Shown here: positions 35,769 to 48,300 of the stretch, in pieces
Layout: every line of letters starts with the position of its first letter
How positions within the stretch are numbered: position 1 is the first letter of the stretch
From: Ampelomyces quisqualis
Taxonomy: Eukaryota; Ascomycota; Dothideomycetes; Pleosporales; Phaeosphaeriaceae
Reading direction: 5' to 3'
Length of the DNA stretch: 64,000 bases
Assembly (NCBI GenBank): GCA_018398575.1
Contig: JAGTXZ010000008.1
Span: 2,372,248 to 2,436,247 of the forward strand
Translations under genes and position numbers: made by a program
Notes under the pieces: generated by a model
What the model saw: only the letters and a program-made list of their open reading frames with translations
Told to the model about the DNA's origin: nothing
Database searches by the model: none

Positions 35769-36229
35769 TTTAGTGCCTAAGGTAGATTAGGCGCTAAAAT
35801 ATTATAAAAGACAACACTAAGAAGAAGAGGTAAGTTCCTACACTAGTTAGTTAGTTGTTCTCTAACCAAGCACCTCTCTTCTCTACTATTTAAACTTTAT
35901 TAAGTTCTTAGAGCCGCGACTTTCTAATAAAGCTGTAAGCCTAGACTTTCCTAGTTAAGTAGGCAAAGCGTGCTCTATCTAGTATTGTGCTAGTAGCTCT
36001 AATATACTAGCTAGCACACTACTAGTTTGCGCAGCCAACAACTAGCACTGTATTAGCTAGATTACAAGGTTGCCCCTAACCCTAATACTATAGTACACTA
36101 ATACCTAGTTGTAGAAATATAGTGTCTTTGCTATGTAAAGTAACGCTCTATTACGCATTGCAGCGCAGGGCCCTTAGTTTAGAGCGTAAATCCTAGTCTT
36201 ATAATTGCCTTAACTCCTGCCTGTTAAGC

Positions 36230-36450
36230 TACCTATTAGCGCCCTACGTAGCGCAGCGTAGCATATCCTATTAAAGCTACGCACTAGTAGCAGTTGCTTG
36301 CTATATTCTATAGAGAACGTACCAAAATATTATAGCGCCTCTCCTACAACCATAGCTTACTATGTAGCCTAAACAACCTATTACTGCCCTGCGCAGCGCA
36401 GCGTAGCGTATCCTAGTAAAGCTACGCGCACATAGCATTGCAGGGCATTG
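36230..36450. repeat. GCGCA-rich tandem units in large repeat copy 1
   Basis: Two degenerate units with the core CCCTGCGCAGCGCAGCGTAG followed by TATCC, then AAAGCTACGC. They match the ~145-bp units at 37,620-37,980 and 60,650-61,290. Confidence 0.7.
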
Positions 36451-37119
36451 CAACCTCTCTCTAACTCTTTACGTACCAATTGCTTGCTAACCTCCTTTAG
36501 GCTACATTAGGACCTGCTCTTGGTAACGCAACTTATCTTAATACCTGGCACATAATTAGTCGCCTAATAGCAACAGGGTAACAACCTAATCTACCTAGTA
36601 GTAGGACTAGAGTTTTTTGTATCTTTTATTGTTTAATCTATGCACATAACCTTTACTAGCGTTACACGTCCTGTGCTGCCTAGATAGGCGCAACCTTAGC
36701 AGTGCTGCTATTAGCTACGCGTTAGTACTATAACTAATTTTACCCAGGTTGTTTATCTACGCTAGAAACCAACAGGCTTGCAAGAAACAAGATTGTGCCT
36801 AAATTGCAAAGAAGAGTAAGTAACTTCTAATTTTGCTTAGTTTAACATATATAATAATAGCTTTTATTATGTGCAAAGAATTAAACACAGTTTCTACGTA
36901 GGGTAGCAATTACATATACCTATCTGCTGCATACTTTTCTTTAACCTTCTTAATAACTACCCTTCTCTAGGTTGTTATTATGTAAAAGAAGTTAACAAAG
37001 TATTGTTTTTTTGTTTCAAAAACCCTAACAACATTAATAACTACTGCCTTTATCAAGTACAATAAATTAAAGAAAGTTCCTATAGGCAAGCTATAGCTAG
37101 GTAATAGAAACTTTAGTAC

Positions 37120-37330
37120 AAATAGCAAGCAGGTCCTAACAGAGGTTATTATAGATTAATAATAGGCAAGTAGTAGCTAGGTAATAGAAACTTTAGTACA
37201 AACAGCAAGCAGGTTCTAATAGAAGTTATTATAGATTAATAATAGGCGAGTAGTAGCCAGGTAATAGAAACTTTGGTACAAATAGCAAGCAGGTTCTAAT
37301 AGAAGTTATTAAGGATTAAAGAAAGTTCTT
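37120..37330. repeat. Short tandem repeat, about 92-bp unit
   Basis: Segments with AGGTAATAGAAACTTTAGTA, CAAGCAGGT and GAAGTTATTATAGATTAA recur at about 37,099, 37,179 and 37,259 (period ~80 bp). The same array is present, with fewer units, in copy 2 around 61,940-62,100. Confidence 0.65.
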
Positions 37331-37621
37331 GCGTAAGCACGTAATTTCCATCTCTACCTTATACCTAGCTGCTGCATACTTTTCCCCTACCTCTTATATA
37401 ACTACTTTTCTCTAGGTTGTTTATATACACTAGACTTCAACAGGTTTTAAGAATTAATATAGTGTACAATAGGCAAAGAAAAACAACAAAGTACTGTATT
37501 TTTGTTCTAGCAAATATTAGTACAATATATATAATAACTGCTTTAATTAAGTGTAATAGATTAAGGAAAGTTCTTGGCACCTCTCTTCTACAATTATAGC
37601 CTACTACGTAGCTTAAACAGC

Positions 37622-38117
37622 CTATTACTGCCCTGCGCAGCGCAGCGCAGCGTATCCTATTAAAGCTACGCGCTAGTAGTAGTTGCTTACTGTGTTCTGC
37701 AGAGAACGCCTTAAAACATTGTAGCGCCTCTCCTACAACTATAGCTTACTACGCAGCCTAAATAACCTATTACTACCCTGTGCAGCGTAGCGCAGCATAT
37801 CCTATTAAAGCTACGCGCTAGTAGCAGTTACTTGCTATATTCTGCAGAAAACGCCTTAAAACATTGCAGCGCATCTTCTGCAACTATAGCTTACTACGTA
37901 GCCTAAACAACCTATTACTACCCTGCGCAGCGCAGCGCAGCGTATCCTAGTAAAGCTATGCGCATATAGCATTGCAGGGTATTACAACTTCTCTCTAACT
38001 TAGTTTAGGTTAGAACGTTCTTATAGTTAAGAAATTGCTAGATAACAGAAACCTAATTACCTTTCTTAGGTGCAATAGATTAAATAAAGTTCTTACAGTT
38101 AAGAAGTAGCTAGGTAA
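37622..38117. repeat. ~145-bp tandem units continuing beyond the shared repeat
   Basis: The unit CCTATTACTGCCCTGCGCAG recurs at 37,620, 37,768 and 37,909 (spacing 148 and 141). Each unit carries GCGCAGCGCAGCG..TATCC, AAAGCTACGCG, a TTCTGCAGA word and ACTATAGCTTACTACG. In copy 2 the corresponding boundary is replaced by telomere repeats. Confidence 0.8.
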
Positions 38118-40400
38118 TAGAAACCTTTGTTAAACGCCCTGCAGCTACTAACAGAGATCTAGCGCTCTACTAACACAGTACTTTAATTAGATATAGCTAC
38201 AAATTTACGCAGCGCCTTAGGCTCCCTAAGAGCAACTCTCTACTTGGTAGCTACAAGAGTATTAGGCTAATTACAAAACCTAAGCTACTACACTGTTAAA
38301 GACGCTAGAGGGCTTTAATCCTTTATAGCTATAAGGTTACAAGGCGCGTTAAGCTTACACGCGTAATAACATCCAATTAGCTATAAGCGCTTACTACTTT
38401 GTTAACTAACCTTAATTTAATAGCAACCTTAGGTATATATCTAGATCTTATTTCTAATCTTACATAGCAGAAGGCAGCAGTTGTTAAGATTAAGATTACT
38501 AAAGACATAGTAGGCTACTACGCCTGCTACGTCTACTACTTCTAACTAAGGCTACCTAGTTGTAGTGTATTTGCAGACACAATCTTAAACATCAACCTAT
38601 AAGAGGTTAGTAACAAGTAGCAGGTACTTAGCTAAGCCTATTACTGCAGTGCAACTAAGGAGCAACTGCAGGTATTATTTACAATTATATTTACTATTAT
38701 AGAGAACTAGTTTCAGATAGCTATAAACGCAACAGAAGTTAGTTTAAACAAACAATTAACTTTACTATTATATTCCTTTTTAGAGCCTAGAGCGCTACAG
38801 CAAATACCTTTATTAGGCACTACTTATAGGTTATAATAACAGCCTAAGATAGATTAAACAAATATTAACCTGTTTAACGCCAAATATCTTTCTATAAGCT
38901 AGGTAGTAGGCTTGTTAGCATACAGTCTAGAGACTGCAGGCTAGTCCTAACTAAGACACTCTATAACAAATGTTTACAATACATATATATTGTTCTGCAT
39001 AAGATAGAAACCTAAAAGGTTTTGGTATTTTGTGCTTAATTACGTTAAATTTTACCTTTGTTTCCTATAATAAGCTGTAGAGTAGGCATTGCAGCTACTT
39101 TCTGCTGTTTTTTTTTACACTGTTTAAACAGCGCTACTAACGTCTTGCCTGGAGCAAAACTATAGCAGTATTTTTATTAAATTTCTATAATACATAGTGC
39201 ATCTAAACGTCTACAAGATATAAGGTAATATACAGTAAGATTAGACAAGTTAAAAACTACTATTACAGTGTAATATTTACTAGAGCTGTTTACATATACC
39301 TTACGCGCAGTACAAAAGATTAAATTTACATAATACTGTAGTGTATATTAACACTGCACCTAGTGTTTTACACTGCATTTATTCCCTAATAGGAGTAGAT
39401 AATACTAGGACAAGAATGTCTAGCTAAACTTATTGTTTTCTAATACAACTATTAGGACCTTAGCAGCGCTGTCTTCCTAACTAATACTATAGCCTAAGGC
39501 CCAAAACGTACTGCACAGGCAAGTAGTATAACGTAATTTAAACATGTTTAGATTACTCTTATAGGTAAGGCTACTTAAGCTATATATATGTTAGCAGGCA
39601 CTGCAAAGGCTCTAAGCCTACATAAAAGCGTTAAGTAGAGCGCTTTACTATAGAGTGCTACTAAATTACGCAGCGCCTAGAGCTTTGCACAAGAAACTTA
39701 GCTTAGCTAATAGAATTACTAACCCTTCTACATCTAACAAAATAACTACAACCTATTCTACTTACCTTGCAGCAAGCTCGCAAAGTAAGGCTAGGTCCTA
39801 GAGTAGAGTTTGGAAGAACTACTCTATTATAGACACTAGTAACTTAATTAGTACTGTTGTAGTAATATACTCTAGCCTGTTGTAGACGTAAATTCTCTTT
39901 CCAAAATGCTTTATTACTACTAGGTTTATAATATCTATAAGCAGGCCTTGCCTTGCTAACACCTTTAAACACTACGCGTACGCTGCTAGTTTTAGTAGGT
40001 AAGTTACTATTGCATCTACTACTATATGCTTATAGACTCTCTTACATTTATAGTTTTTTAAACTACTTGCACACAAAGCAACAAAAAGTTTACACGCGTA
40101 ACAGCTAGTATAGCTCTCTAGCGTAAAAGATTCTTAATTATTCTAGATTTAGGAGGCATTCTTTACTTCCTTATGTTAATAATTAAGGCCCTTACATTTA
40201 GTGTTTGCGTAATAATAGTTACTGTCCTCTAGAAGATAGGCCTAGCAGTTAAACTTCTAAAACTCTACTATAGATTAAATGTAGTCTAATAGGTGCAGCC
40301 TTACGCGTCTATCTATACCCTAAACAGCTTACTACGCTATGTATAGCGTGTTACAGCCTAGTTTAAGTTACACCTATTGCAGCCTCTCTACTAAATTATA
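38118..40400. other. Decayed region, scattered coding remnants on the + strand
   Basis: No intact frame exists. Near 38,410-38,800 the + strand reads as protein-like pieces (AAVVKIKITKDIVGYYACYV, CSATKEQLQVLFTI), and near 39,700-39,860 another short piece occurs. No family is recognised. The region may include the C-terminal end of the helicase pseudogene to its right. Confidence 0.3.
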
Positions 40401-43400
40401 ACGCCCTGCAGTTACGCTTAACAAGAGTAGTTATATGCTCTTAGCAAGAGCACGTCTTGCCCTAGATAGAAGTCTCTAGCTTCTGCTATCTGTACTCCTG
40501 TAGTAGGCATTAGGAGATAATAGGACTCTACGCCTGTTGCTATGCCTTAAAGGCGTAGAAGCAAGCTAGAACAGCGCAAGAACTTTTACTAAGTAGGTTA
40601 GTAGAGGGGTATTAAGTAAGCTAGTGTCTAGCTGCTACCAATTGGTTCTACTCGCCTTAGTAGATAGCTCTGCATCTTTAGGATCTGTTTTATTACAATT
40701 GTTACCCTCTGCAGAGTTAGTGTTGCTTAGTTCTTACTACTACGCTACACAAATATTACACATTAGCTTGCTATAGTTAGGTTTGTATTGTAATCTATTC
40801 TTGTCTCTGTCTATATAGCTATTAATAAGGACACGCTAACAAACTGCTCTCTTAAGCAGCACTCTATTCTGTGTATACTCTTTTATTATTTAGCAGTCTT
40901 TGCGCGCCTACTTACTGCGCAGCGCAAGGTAGTAGATACCTTTTCCTACTAGCAGAATAGTAATAGTAGACTGCTCCTATTATCTAGCGCGCCTAGAGCC
41001 TTATATGTAGGCAATAAGGCTGTTAGGCTAGGTGCTGTAAATAACTAAGTACACGTCTAGCAGGTTAAGACCTAGCGCTGCTGCTAATGTATAGAAAAAG
41101 ATTCTGTTAGTAGAAGCTGCAAACTCTTTAATCGCACGCTGCCCCTCTAGAGCGCTATAGTAATATGCCTAGGTATTAGGAAATTGCTCTACTAGTTGCT
41201 TTACTTAGGCAATGTTATTAATAAACACTATTGTTTTCCTGTACTCTAGCTAGAGGTAGTTGCGCTCCTGCCTTACAACCTCTGTAATACCTATTAGCCT
41301 ATACACGTCTATTATGCCTATTAGCACAATATTACTAACACTTACTACTTAGTACACTATGTTTAGCCAAACTGTGCTTAAGCAAAGTATATAAGCGCAA
41401 GCGCAATTAATACGCAGACTTGTTAATAGCTTTACCTTATCCCGCACAGGCAGCGTAGCAGTTAGCAGCAGTAGTAGCACACTAAGCGTAGTTAGTACGT
41501 TACAGTCTAAAAGGGCTAGGCGCTACTTTCTAGCTATTAATAGCATATAAGCTTTGTTAATTACAGCGCGCTTAAGGCAGTTTACTACCTAAAGCGTATA
41601 CACTAGCTAGCAGAAGCTCCTAAGCCCTAGATGTTTAGCTACAACAATAATAATATTAGCGTGTAGGTAAAGCCTAGTGTTAGAGTTATTGTAGCTCTTC
41701 TATGCAATATAGTAGATGCCTACTTAGTTACATTGCTAAAGCAGGTGTCCTTGTAGCGCTACTAATAGCATAACTACTAGCGTTGTGCACGCTCCTTATA
41801 GAGCTGCTAGCAGCATTATAAGCGCTGTCTTACTAGCCCTAGTTAGCTCTACTACTACTAACGCCGCCCTTTGCTTGTTTAACATAGTATCTAACGCCTC
41901 CTATTGCTTTCTACAGAACTTAGCGCGTAGCTTCTGCAGTAAGTTACGCAGTAAGCTTAAGGCCTAGCGCTTAGAAACGCTCTAGCTGCACTTCAATTGT
42001 GTTTGTTTAAACTCTTGCTGTAACAGGCATCTAGACACAGTAAGCTTATCTTTGCCCTACTCTTTATTATTCTTGTGCTACTTGCACTTTATTGTGTTAC
42101 TATAGCTATCTCTATAGCTACTAGCTAGCTACCTCTTTACGCCTTAACAGCCTTGCTCTGCTACTAGCGCAGAAGAGAAGTTTAACACCTTATACTAATG
42201 CCTGCTTACTGTACTCTATAGCTGTAGCTGCAGCTTATCTAGATTTAGAATAGCTGTAGCGTCTCCCCTATAATTAGCATAGCCTACTCTTGTAGAGTAG
42301 CCTGTCTGCAGTTCTACAGCACTCTAACTCTTAAACAGATTACGTACCTTCTTAAAGGTATTAGAGCTTACGCCTACCTCTATGTCTTCCTAGCTTATTA
42401 CCTCTAGCTACTATTAGTCCTAGCCCTCTACACCTTTATTACCCCTAGCCTCCTTATTACTACTATTGTTGTTATTGTTGTTGTTGTTATTATTGTTGCC
42501 TTTAGTGCAGTTGTTAACTACAGTATAGGTAGTAGCGCCTACCTATACAAGTACTTCTTACCTAGATTTACAGCTAGGTTATACGTTAAGATGCGCACTC
42601 CTACCTTCTGCTAGTATGTTAGCAGGAGTAAAGTAATAAGTAAACCTAACAACTAACTATTAGCCTATTTACAAACCTAGGCTGCCTAGCACTACCTGCA
42701 ATAATATCTTCTTAAGCGCCCTAAATACCTACTTGCTACTACTCCTTAACTACAGCGCCAGAAACAAGAACCCTATGTCTTTGTAGCTGCGCCTAGCCTA
42801 TCTGCGCACAACGTCCTAAAAGAGTATTACAAGCTAGATAAATTGCCCCTATATATTAGCTACTTCCTAGAGCAGTATATATATAGGTACTACTGCGCTT
42901 GCCTACTGCGTCTTAGTATACCTGCCTACTAAGGTAAGTTGCCTATTCTAGACAATAAGGTTACGCTTCTTACTGCTGTTGTTATTGTTTTACTAGTAAT
43001 AAGAGGTAACAGTTATGCTGCAGATAAGCATCTCTATACCCTACGCTACAAGAGGCATGCTTTCTTCTGCAAAACGCTACAGGCTATTACTAAACTCAAA
43101 TAGCGCCTACTCCTGTAGCTTACGCCTATAGGTCCTAGCAAAGTAACTACCCTAGGTTTACTATACGTAGTTGCGCAGCTAATTATCGCTAGCCTTAAGC
43201 GCCTCTTAGTTAGCTAGGTTAGTCTAATAGCTACCCTTAGGCGTGTTGTTAAGGTAGTCTATAAGGCTATCCTACAGCACTAGCAGCAGTTCCTCTACTA
43301 AGTCTATAAACAGAATCTCCTTGCAGAGAATATACGTCTATTCTACTAGGGTACTATAAATTACTGCCCTTAACTGCGCTAGGCTTAGCCTATACTTACT

Positions 43401-45400
43401 ATACAGGAACACTTTGTTGCCTGCTATCTAGTGCAACTAACCTGCTAGCGCTAAGTCTTTAGCAATCTGTCTGGCTAGTGCTTTAGTACTGCTAAGCTAG
43501 GTTATAGTGTAATTTAGACCCTACACAACACACTTCTCTACTGCTATAGTAAACTTATTAGAGTCCTGTATTTCTTAGCCTAGTATATACGTTAATACTA
43601 CACAACGTGCTATTTTGTTAAAGCCTGCAAGTATATAGGTATAGTCTTCTGCCTAGACAAAATTTGTAGTGCGCAGTCTAATAGCAAGCACAGTTAAGGT
43701 AACTACTAAGAGGAGCTTTTGCGCCTTGTTAACTATTGCCTTCTACTGCAAAAGGTATACAAATAAGGCTAGTGTTAGCTACTCTGCCTATGTTAAGTAT
43801 AGTCTGTTGTCTAGTCTCTTAGCTTCTACTACCTAATTATAGTTGTTGCAGTTACTACTATTGTCCTATCTATTCCCTACGTTTAGTACCTACTCTAGTT
43901 CTGCCTATACTAAGTAGACAGCGTTGTTAACCTAATAGCGCAGAATAGCTACTATGTGCGCTGTGTCTATCTGTGTCTGTATAAAGAACACTAGGCACGC
44001 CTACACTATACGCGTATAGTAGTTAACAACGCTTCCTGTTGTGTATACTATCTAGGGCTTTAGCAGATATTACTCTGCCTGTACGCAGGCTATAATAGTC
44101 TGTATATAGGCACCTACGTATTTTACCTTCTTATAACTCTTACGTAGCGCAGATCCTACTATTCTCTACACTACTACTATTATTGTTAATCTATCCTTAC
44201 TTGCGCAGAGTCTATTATATGTACAACGCGCTATAATATACGTAAAGCCTTACAGACGTATAGTAAAGCTGCTTGCTTACGCCTATAGGTCTACTTCTTG
44301 CGCTGCTAGCCCTACTACAGTCCTGTAACTCTCCTCTTCCTGCTTACGCACTTACTAGGCACACTGCTTAAACTACTCTAGAAAGACTGCGCCTTTGTCT
44401 ATAGCAGCCCTATTATTTGGCGCCTTTGCCTCCTTCTTTACTACATCTCCTAGCTCTTGCACGTAAAAGAAGGCTGCCTTAGGAAGCACACGTTATACCT
44501 TTACTATAGAGCCCTACGCTCTAACACTAGCTAGATGCCTATTCTTCTCTCTAGACGCTAGTGCAGACGCTGTACTAGGCTGCCTAGGCCTCCTAAACTC
44601 TACCTGCCTGTGCTCCTTACAGATGTAGGCCTGCTATCTATTTATATCTAGTTAGTTCCCTATAGTAGATTACTACACGTAGCTGCTAGCACAGTCTTCT
44701 ACTAGGTATTAATATACGTAAAAGACGCAGAGGTGCTTAACTACAGGTATAATAGTTATAGGCTACTCCTAGTTGCGTTTATTCTAGATCGCCTTTAACC
44801 TGTATATATCCTACGTCTCTTAGGCTACTATCTTCTCTTTAATTGTAAGTGTTATTGTACCTAGGCTATAGCTTTAAGTACGCTAGTGTTGCTGCGTGCT
44901 CTCCTACGTAGACTTGCCTAGCAGCTCCTAACTACATAGCGCGCACATAAGAACCTCCTGCCTGTCTTCTTCTAGAGAGGCATAGGTAATTAGTTAGCAG
45001 AGGGGCAATGTTAGCTTTAGCTCTTTATCTAGCTTACAGAGAGGCGTTGTTAGCTTTAGCCCTTTGCTTAGCTTATTGCCTATAAGAGTATCCTATAGTG
45101 TCTATAGAGTAAGAAACGCCTTTATGCCTATAGTTAGGTTAATAAATAGGTTAGGCATAGCAAGCCTATTCTTGCTAGAGCAGCTAAAGGCATTTCTGCT
45201 AAGTAGACTATTGTAGGCACAGTTAGTCTACTGCAAAGCCTAGCCTATAAACTAGTCTACTGTTAAGTACAAGTCTATAAGCAACAGCGTACCCTTAAAG
45301 CTTATTATTAGAGTAAGTAGATCTATTGCAGAATGTAACGCTAGGAGAGATAGAGGCAAGAGTAAGCAATAAGGGGCAAGCAGATACTAGTAAAAGCTAG
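40400..45400 (-). pseudogene. Telomere-linked RecQ-type DEAD/DEAH helicase, RIP-inactivated
   Basis: A single minus-strand frame, interrupted only by TAG/TAA, was checked at five points from 44,393 to 40,749 with no indel. N-terminal part: RQEVLMCAM..GAARQVYVGEHA (about 44,960-44,880) and VVGLAAQEVDL (about 44,320). RecQ motif I at about 41,803-41,850 reads TRASKTALIMLLAA, followed by VVMLLVALQGHLL.QCN.VGI, the usual vvPLvaLrxDlxxRcxxxGI stretch. Motif II DEAH at 41,547-41,558 reads NKAY. Motif III LLTATLP is intact at about 41,449-41,470. Motif VI near 40,970-41,012 reads .GSRRAR..EQ in place of QxSGRAGRDGQ. A Cys pair MCNIC (40,749-40,763) matches the zinc region after the helicase domain. 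Such genes sit next to telomeres in many fungi. Limits are approximate. Confidence 0.8.
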
Positions 45401-46000
45401 CAAGAGTTACAAAGCACAATTAATAGGTAAAGGACTTGTAAGTAAGAATAAAAAGAGAGTATACTTGCAATGCTCTAGTGCAGCTATACAAGTACACCTT
45501 ATACGCGCACTTTTATACCTACTACTGTTATCTAATTCTATAGACACCTCTAGTATTGTTATTTAACTACACGTACCTAGTCCTCCTAGAGCAATAGTAA
45601 CAGGCTGCCTAACTTATAGCTCCTAGAGCTGCAATTGTTAGTCTCTCTAGGTTACTAAGGCACAGTTGCTCTTTTTTTTCCTACTAGTAACATAACGTCC
45701 CAACCCTTATTTGTTAGGTGTACTAGCCTAACAATAGAGCAGTACAGCTTAGCGCAACTATTACTACTGCCTCTACCTATTAACTAGCACTATACTAGTT
45801 AGCAAAGCTACTAGCTAACACTATGCTAGTTAAGTACTCTATTAACTAATAGTTAGCTAGTTGCTAACTAGCACAGTGTTAGTAAGCTAGGACGCTTACT
45901 ACTACTACGTCTGCGCTCTGCTATTACTTTCTGTGTTACGTATAACACAGTTAGCAGTTGCAGCTAGTACTACTCTGCTAACGCCTTACTAGGTTTGTAC
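45401..46000. other. Spacer with clustered degenerate palindromes
   Basis: At 45,780-45,890 several copies of AACTAGCAC..TRCTAGTT-like inverted repeats occur (for example AACTAGCACTATACTAGTT at 45,782-45,800). They resemble those at the left edges of both large repeats. This is the upstream side of the helicase pseudogene and may have held its promoter. No intact gene. Confidence 0.45.
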
Positions 46001-47640
46001 AAGCGCCCTCTACTCTCTTTTAAACCCTAAAAAGATATTGTCTACAACTCTTGCAGGTTCAGAGGTTTTTGCAGATTAATATTACTACAGCCTTTTATTC
46101 TATACTCCTATAATAAACACCCTAGATATACTATTCTAGACAGGCGTTAGGAGCTAGCTTCTAAACACTCTAGAAGAAAAGCAAGCTGTGCGCTTCTTCT
46201 AGAAGCTTAGTAGCTAGCGCGTGCTGTAGCTCTAGAATTCTAATAACTCTAACAAATCTGCATTTATTGCTGTAAGCCTAGCAGTAGCCTTGTAATAGAT
46301 ATGTAGGAAAGCTGCTAAGAAAGATATAATTGCGTATATTTGCAAGCAATCTGCACTGCTAAAGAAGAAGAGAGATATAGTTACGTCTTCTAAGAAAAGG
46401 GCCAAGCACGTGCATACGTCTACGTCTAAGAACTGCTGCGCTAATGCTGCCTAAGAAGCAGCTACTAAGAAGGTATATTAATCTATATAGTATAACTTGC
46501 AAGAGGCTAAGGCTAACGCACGTAATAAAGATGCCTTTACGCTTAAGTAAGCCTAGTAGCTTTAGTTTGCCTATAAGCAACCAGAGGCCTAGGTAGCTAG
46601 AATACGTATTGTAGGTAAGGCTGTTTAACGCGCAATAACAGTAGAGAACGCTAAGGCCCTACGCGACTTCTAGCTTTTGCTACAGCACTAGCAAGCGTCT
46701 TATACAGCCCTACTAGCGTTATCCTAGGTAATAGTGTTGTTAACTAATAGCTAGTCTATAGCCTAAGCTAAAACCCTACGCGCATTACGTAACAAGAGTA
46801 CTAGTAATTGTACCTGCTATTATTATCTTTGCGTTAAGAGTATAGAGTAGCTTAGTGCAGGACTAGGTATTATTAGGCGCTTTTATGCAGCGCAGCTACG
46901 TAAGGCGTATAACCTGCGTATCTATTATAAAGTGCAGCCTAAACGCGTGCTACCTATTAGCTAGAAGTGTAAGGTAGAGATTTAAGTAGAATTGTATTTT
47001 ACTGTGCAGCTACAGGGCTCTACCTAGCGCAGTAACTGTAACTTTAAAACGTTCTAGTATACTCTAAGGCATAGTAAGTGTTAGCTAGCACTAGAAGCTA
47101 GCTTTAGCTACAGTATCTTTGCGTTGTTGCTAAAGTTACAGGTACCTAACACGTTCCTTAAGCGCACGCTAACTAACAAGCTATTTTTACTATAGGTGCG
47201 CTTACTATATGCCTACAGCCCTCTTGTTATACGTATAGTACGCAATATTATAATACTTGTTACGCTCTTTGCTAACAACAAACCTCTGCCTACTTACTTT
47301 ACCTAACTTAAGCTGCTCCTATTAGAATTAGTAGACACAAACAGACTAACAGAGCCTCTTGCTAATCTACTAGTTAAAGCTAGACAGCATTCTTAGGTAG
47401 AAGAAGTTCTACTAGAAGATTAAGAGGACAAAGACAGCAAGCAGGCTAAGTTAAGTGCTAAAGAAGAGGAAGTAGAAGACAAAGACGCGCGCTAGCTTTT
47501 TCTTACGCAGGCTAATAACAAGTTATGTATAGATAGTAACCTTAATTCTCTTACCTAGAAGGACTTTGCAGAGGTAGCAGATTTAGAGTTTAAAGACAAT
47601 ACGTTAAGCAACAACCTGTTACATACACTTCTTTAAGTCT
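46000..47640 (+). pseudogene. Decayed + strand ORF with acidic C-terminus, unknown family
   Basis: The + strand reads protein-like between stops: a basic stretch ICKQSALLKKKRDIVTSSKK (46,340-46,400), GLGIIRRFYAAQLRKAYNLR (46,862-46,920), and an acidic tail near 47,400-47,490 (DKDSKQAKLSAKEEEVEDKD). It ends about 47,635. The basic middle and acidic tail suggest a nucleic-acid or chromatin-related protein, but no domain is identified. The 73-codon minus-strand frame at 46,359-46,580 is its shadow. Confidence 0.4.
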
Positions 47641-48300
47641 AGTAGCTATAGTGCTTGTTATTAAAGATCTTCTGCCTTTGCAATTTTTCTGCTGCCTTAT
47701 TAGCACTATAGCCTAGCAGATTACTACAAAACACCTTCCTCCCCTATTAAAGACTAATTCTTTTTACCTAGTAGGGCTTAAGCTTGTACAAGAGAAATGT
47801 AATCCTCTAGTATAGATATAGAGTTTTAATGTACAGTAACTGCGCAAAGGCTAAGCACAATAGTACTCTTATAGATAAGCCTGCTCCTGCAGCCTGTTAG
47901 CAGGGTAGTAATTAAGTAGAGATTGTTATAATAGAAATAATAGTAAGAATCCTTTTTTTGCCTTGTCTTAAAGCTAGCTATTGCTATAACACGTTACTAT
48001 AGCGCAACGCAACGTTGCTTCTGTTTTGCGTAGCGCATACTAATTAACAAGCTATCTACTACTATTCTATAAGATAGCGTGTACACATGTTAGTTACTGC
48101 CTTAGGAACGTTAGGCCTTATATCTTTATCTATAAACTATAGCTACGCATATAAGCGTTATACAGAGAGGACCTCTACTACAGGCAAGAATTCTCTACAC
48201 TTAATTTATATAGTTAAGAAGAGGTAAAAGTTAAGTAAAATACTACTATCGTCTCTTAACTCTCTGTGCAAACAACTACGTCTCTGCACTTTTCTAACTC
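47641..48300. other. Decayed spacer, no gene seen
   Basis: Only short frames exist. A GCGCAACGCAACGTTGCTTC stretch and GCGTAGCGCATAC near 48,002-48,040 resemble the core of the adjoining satellite. Confidence 0.4.

Larger units (their letters stand above)
33964..37621. repeat. Large subtelomeric repeat, copy 1 (about 3.7 kb)
   Basis: Nearly collinear with 58,384-62,391. The offset is exactly 24,420 bp over the left ~2.5 kb or more (for example 34,014/58,434 and 35,766/60,186). The copies differ by scattered C/T and G/A changes. The left edge is CCTAACC in both. Homology ends at AAACAG (37,621 here, 62,391 in copy 2). Copy 1 has fewer of the internal ~145-bp units. A short CCCCTAACCCTAA word lies at 36,073-36,085. 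Confidence 0.92.

Noticed and set aside
30599..41967. Short + strand open frames of about 60 codons at 30,599, 31,835, 37,417 and 41,785
   Set aside because: They are antisense to decayed minus-strand ORFs or lie in repeats; 41,785-41,967 covers the reverse of RecQ motif I.
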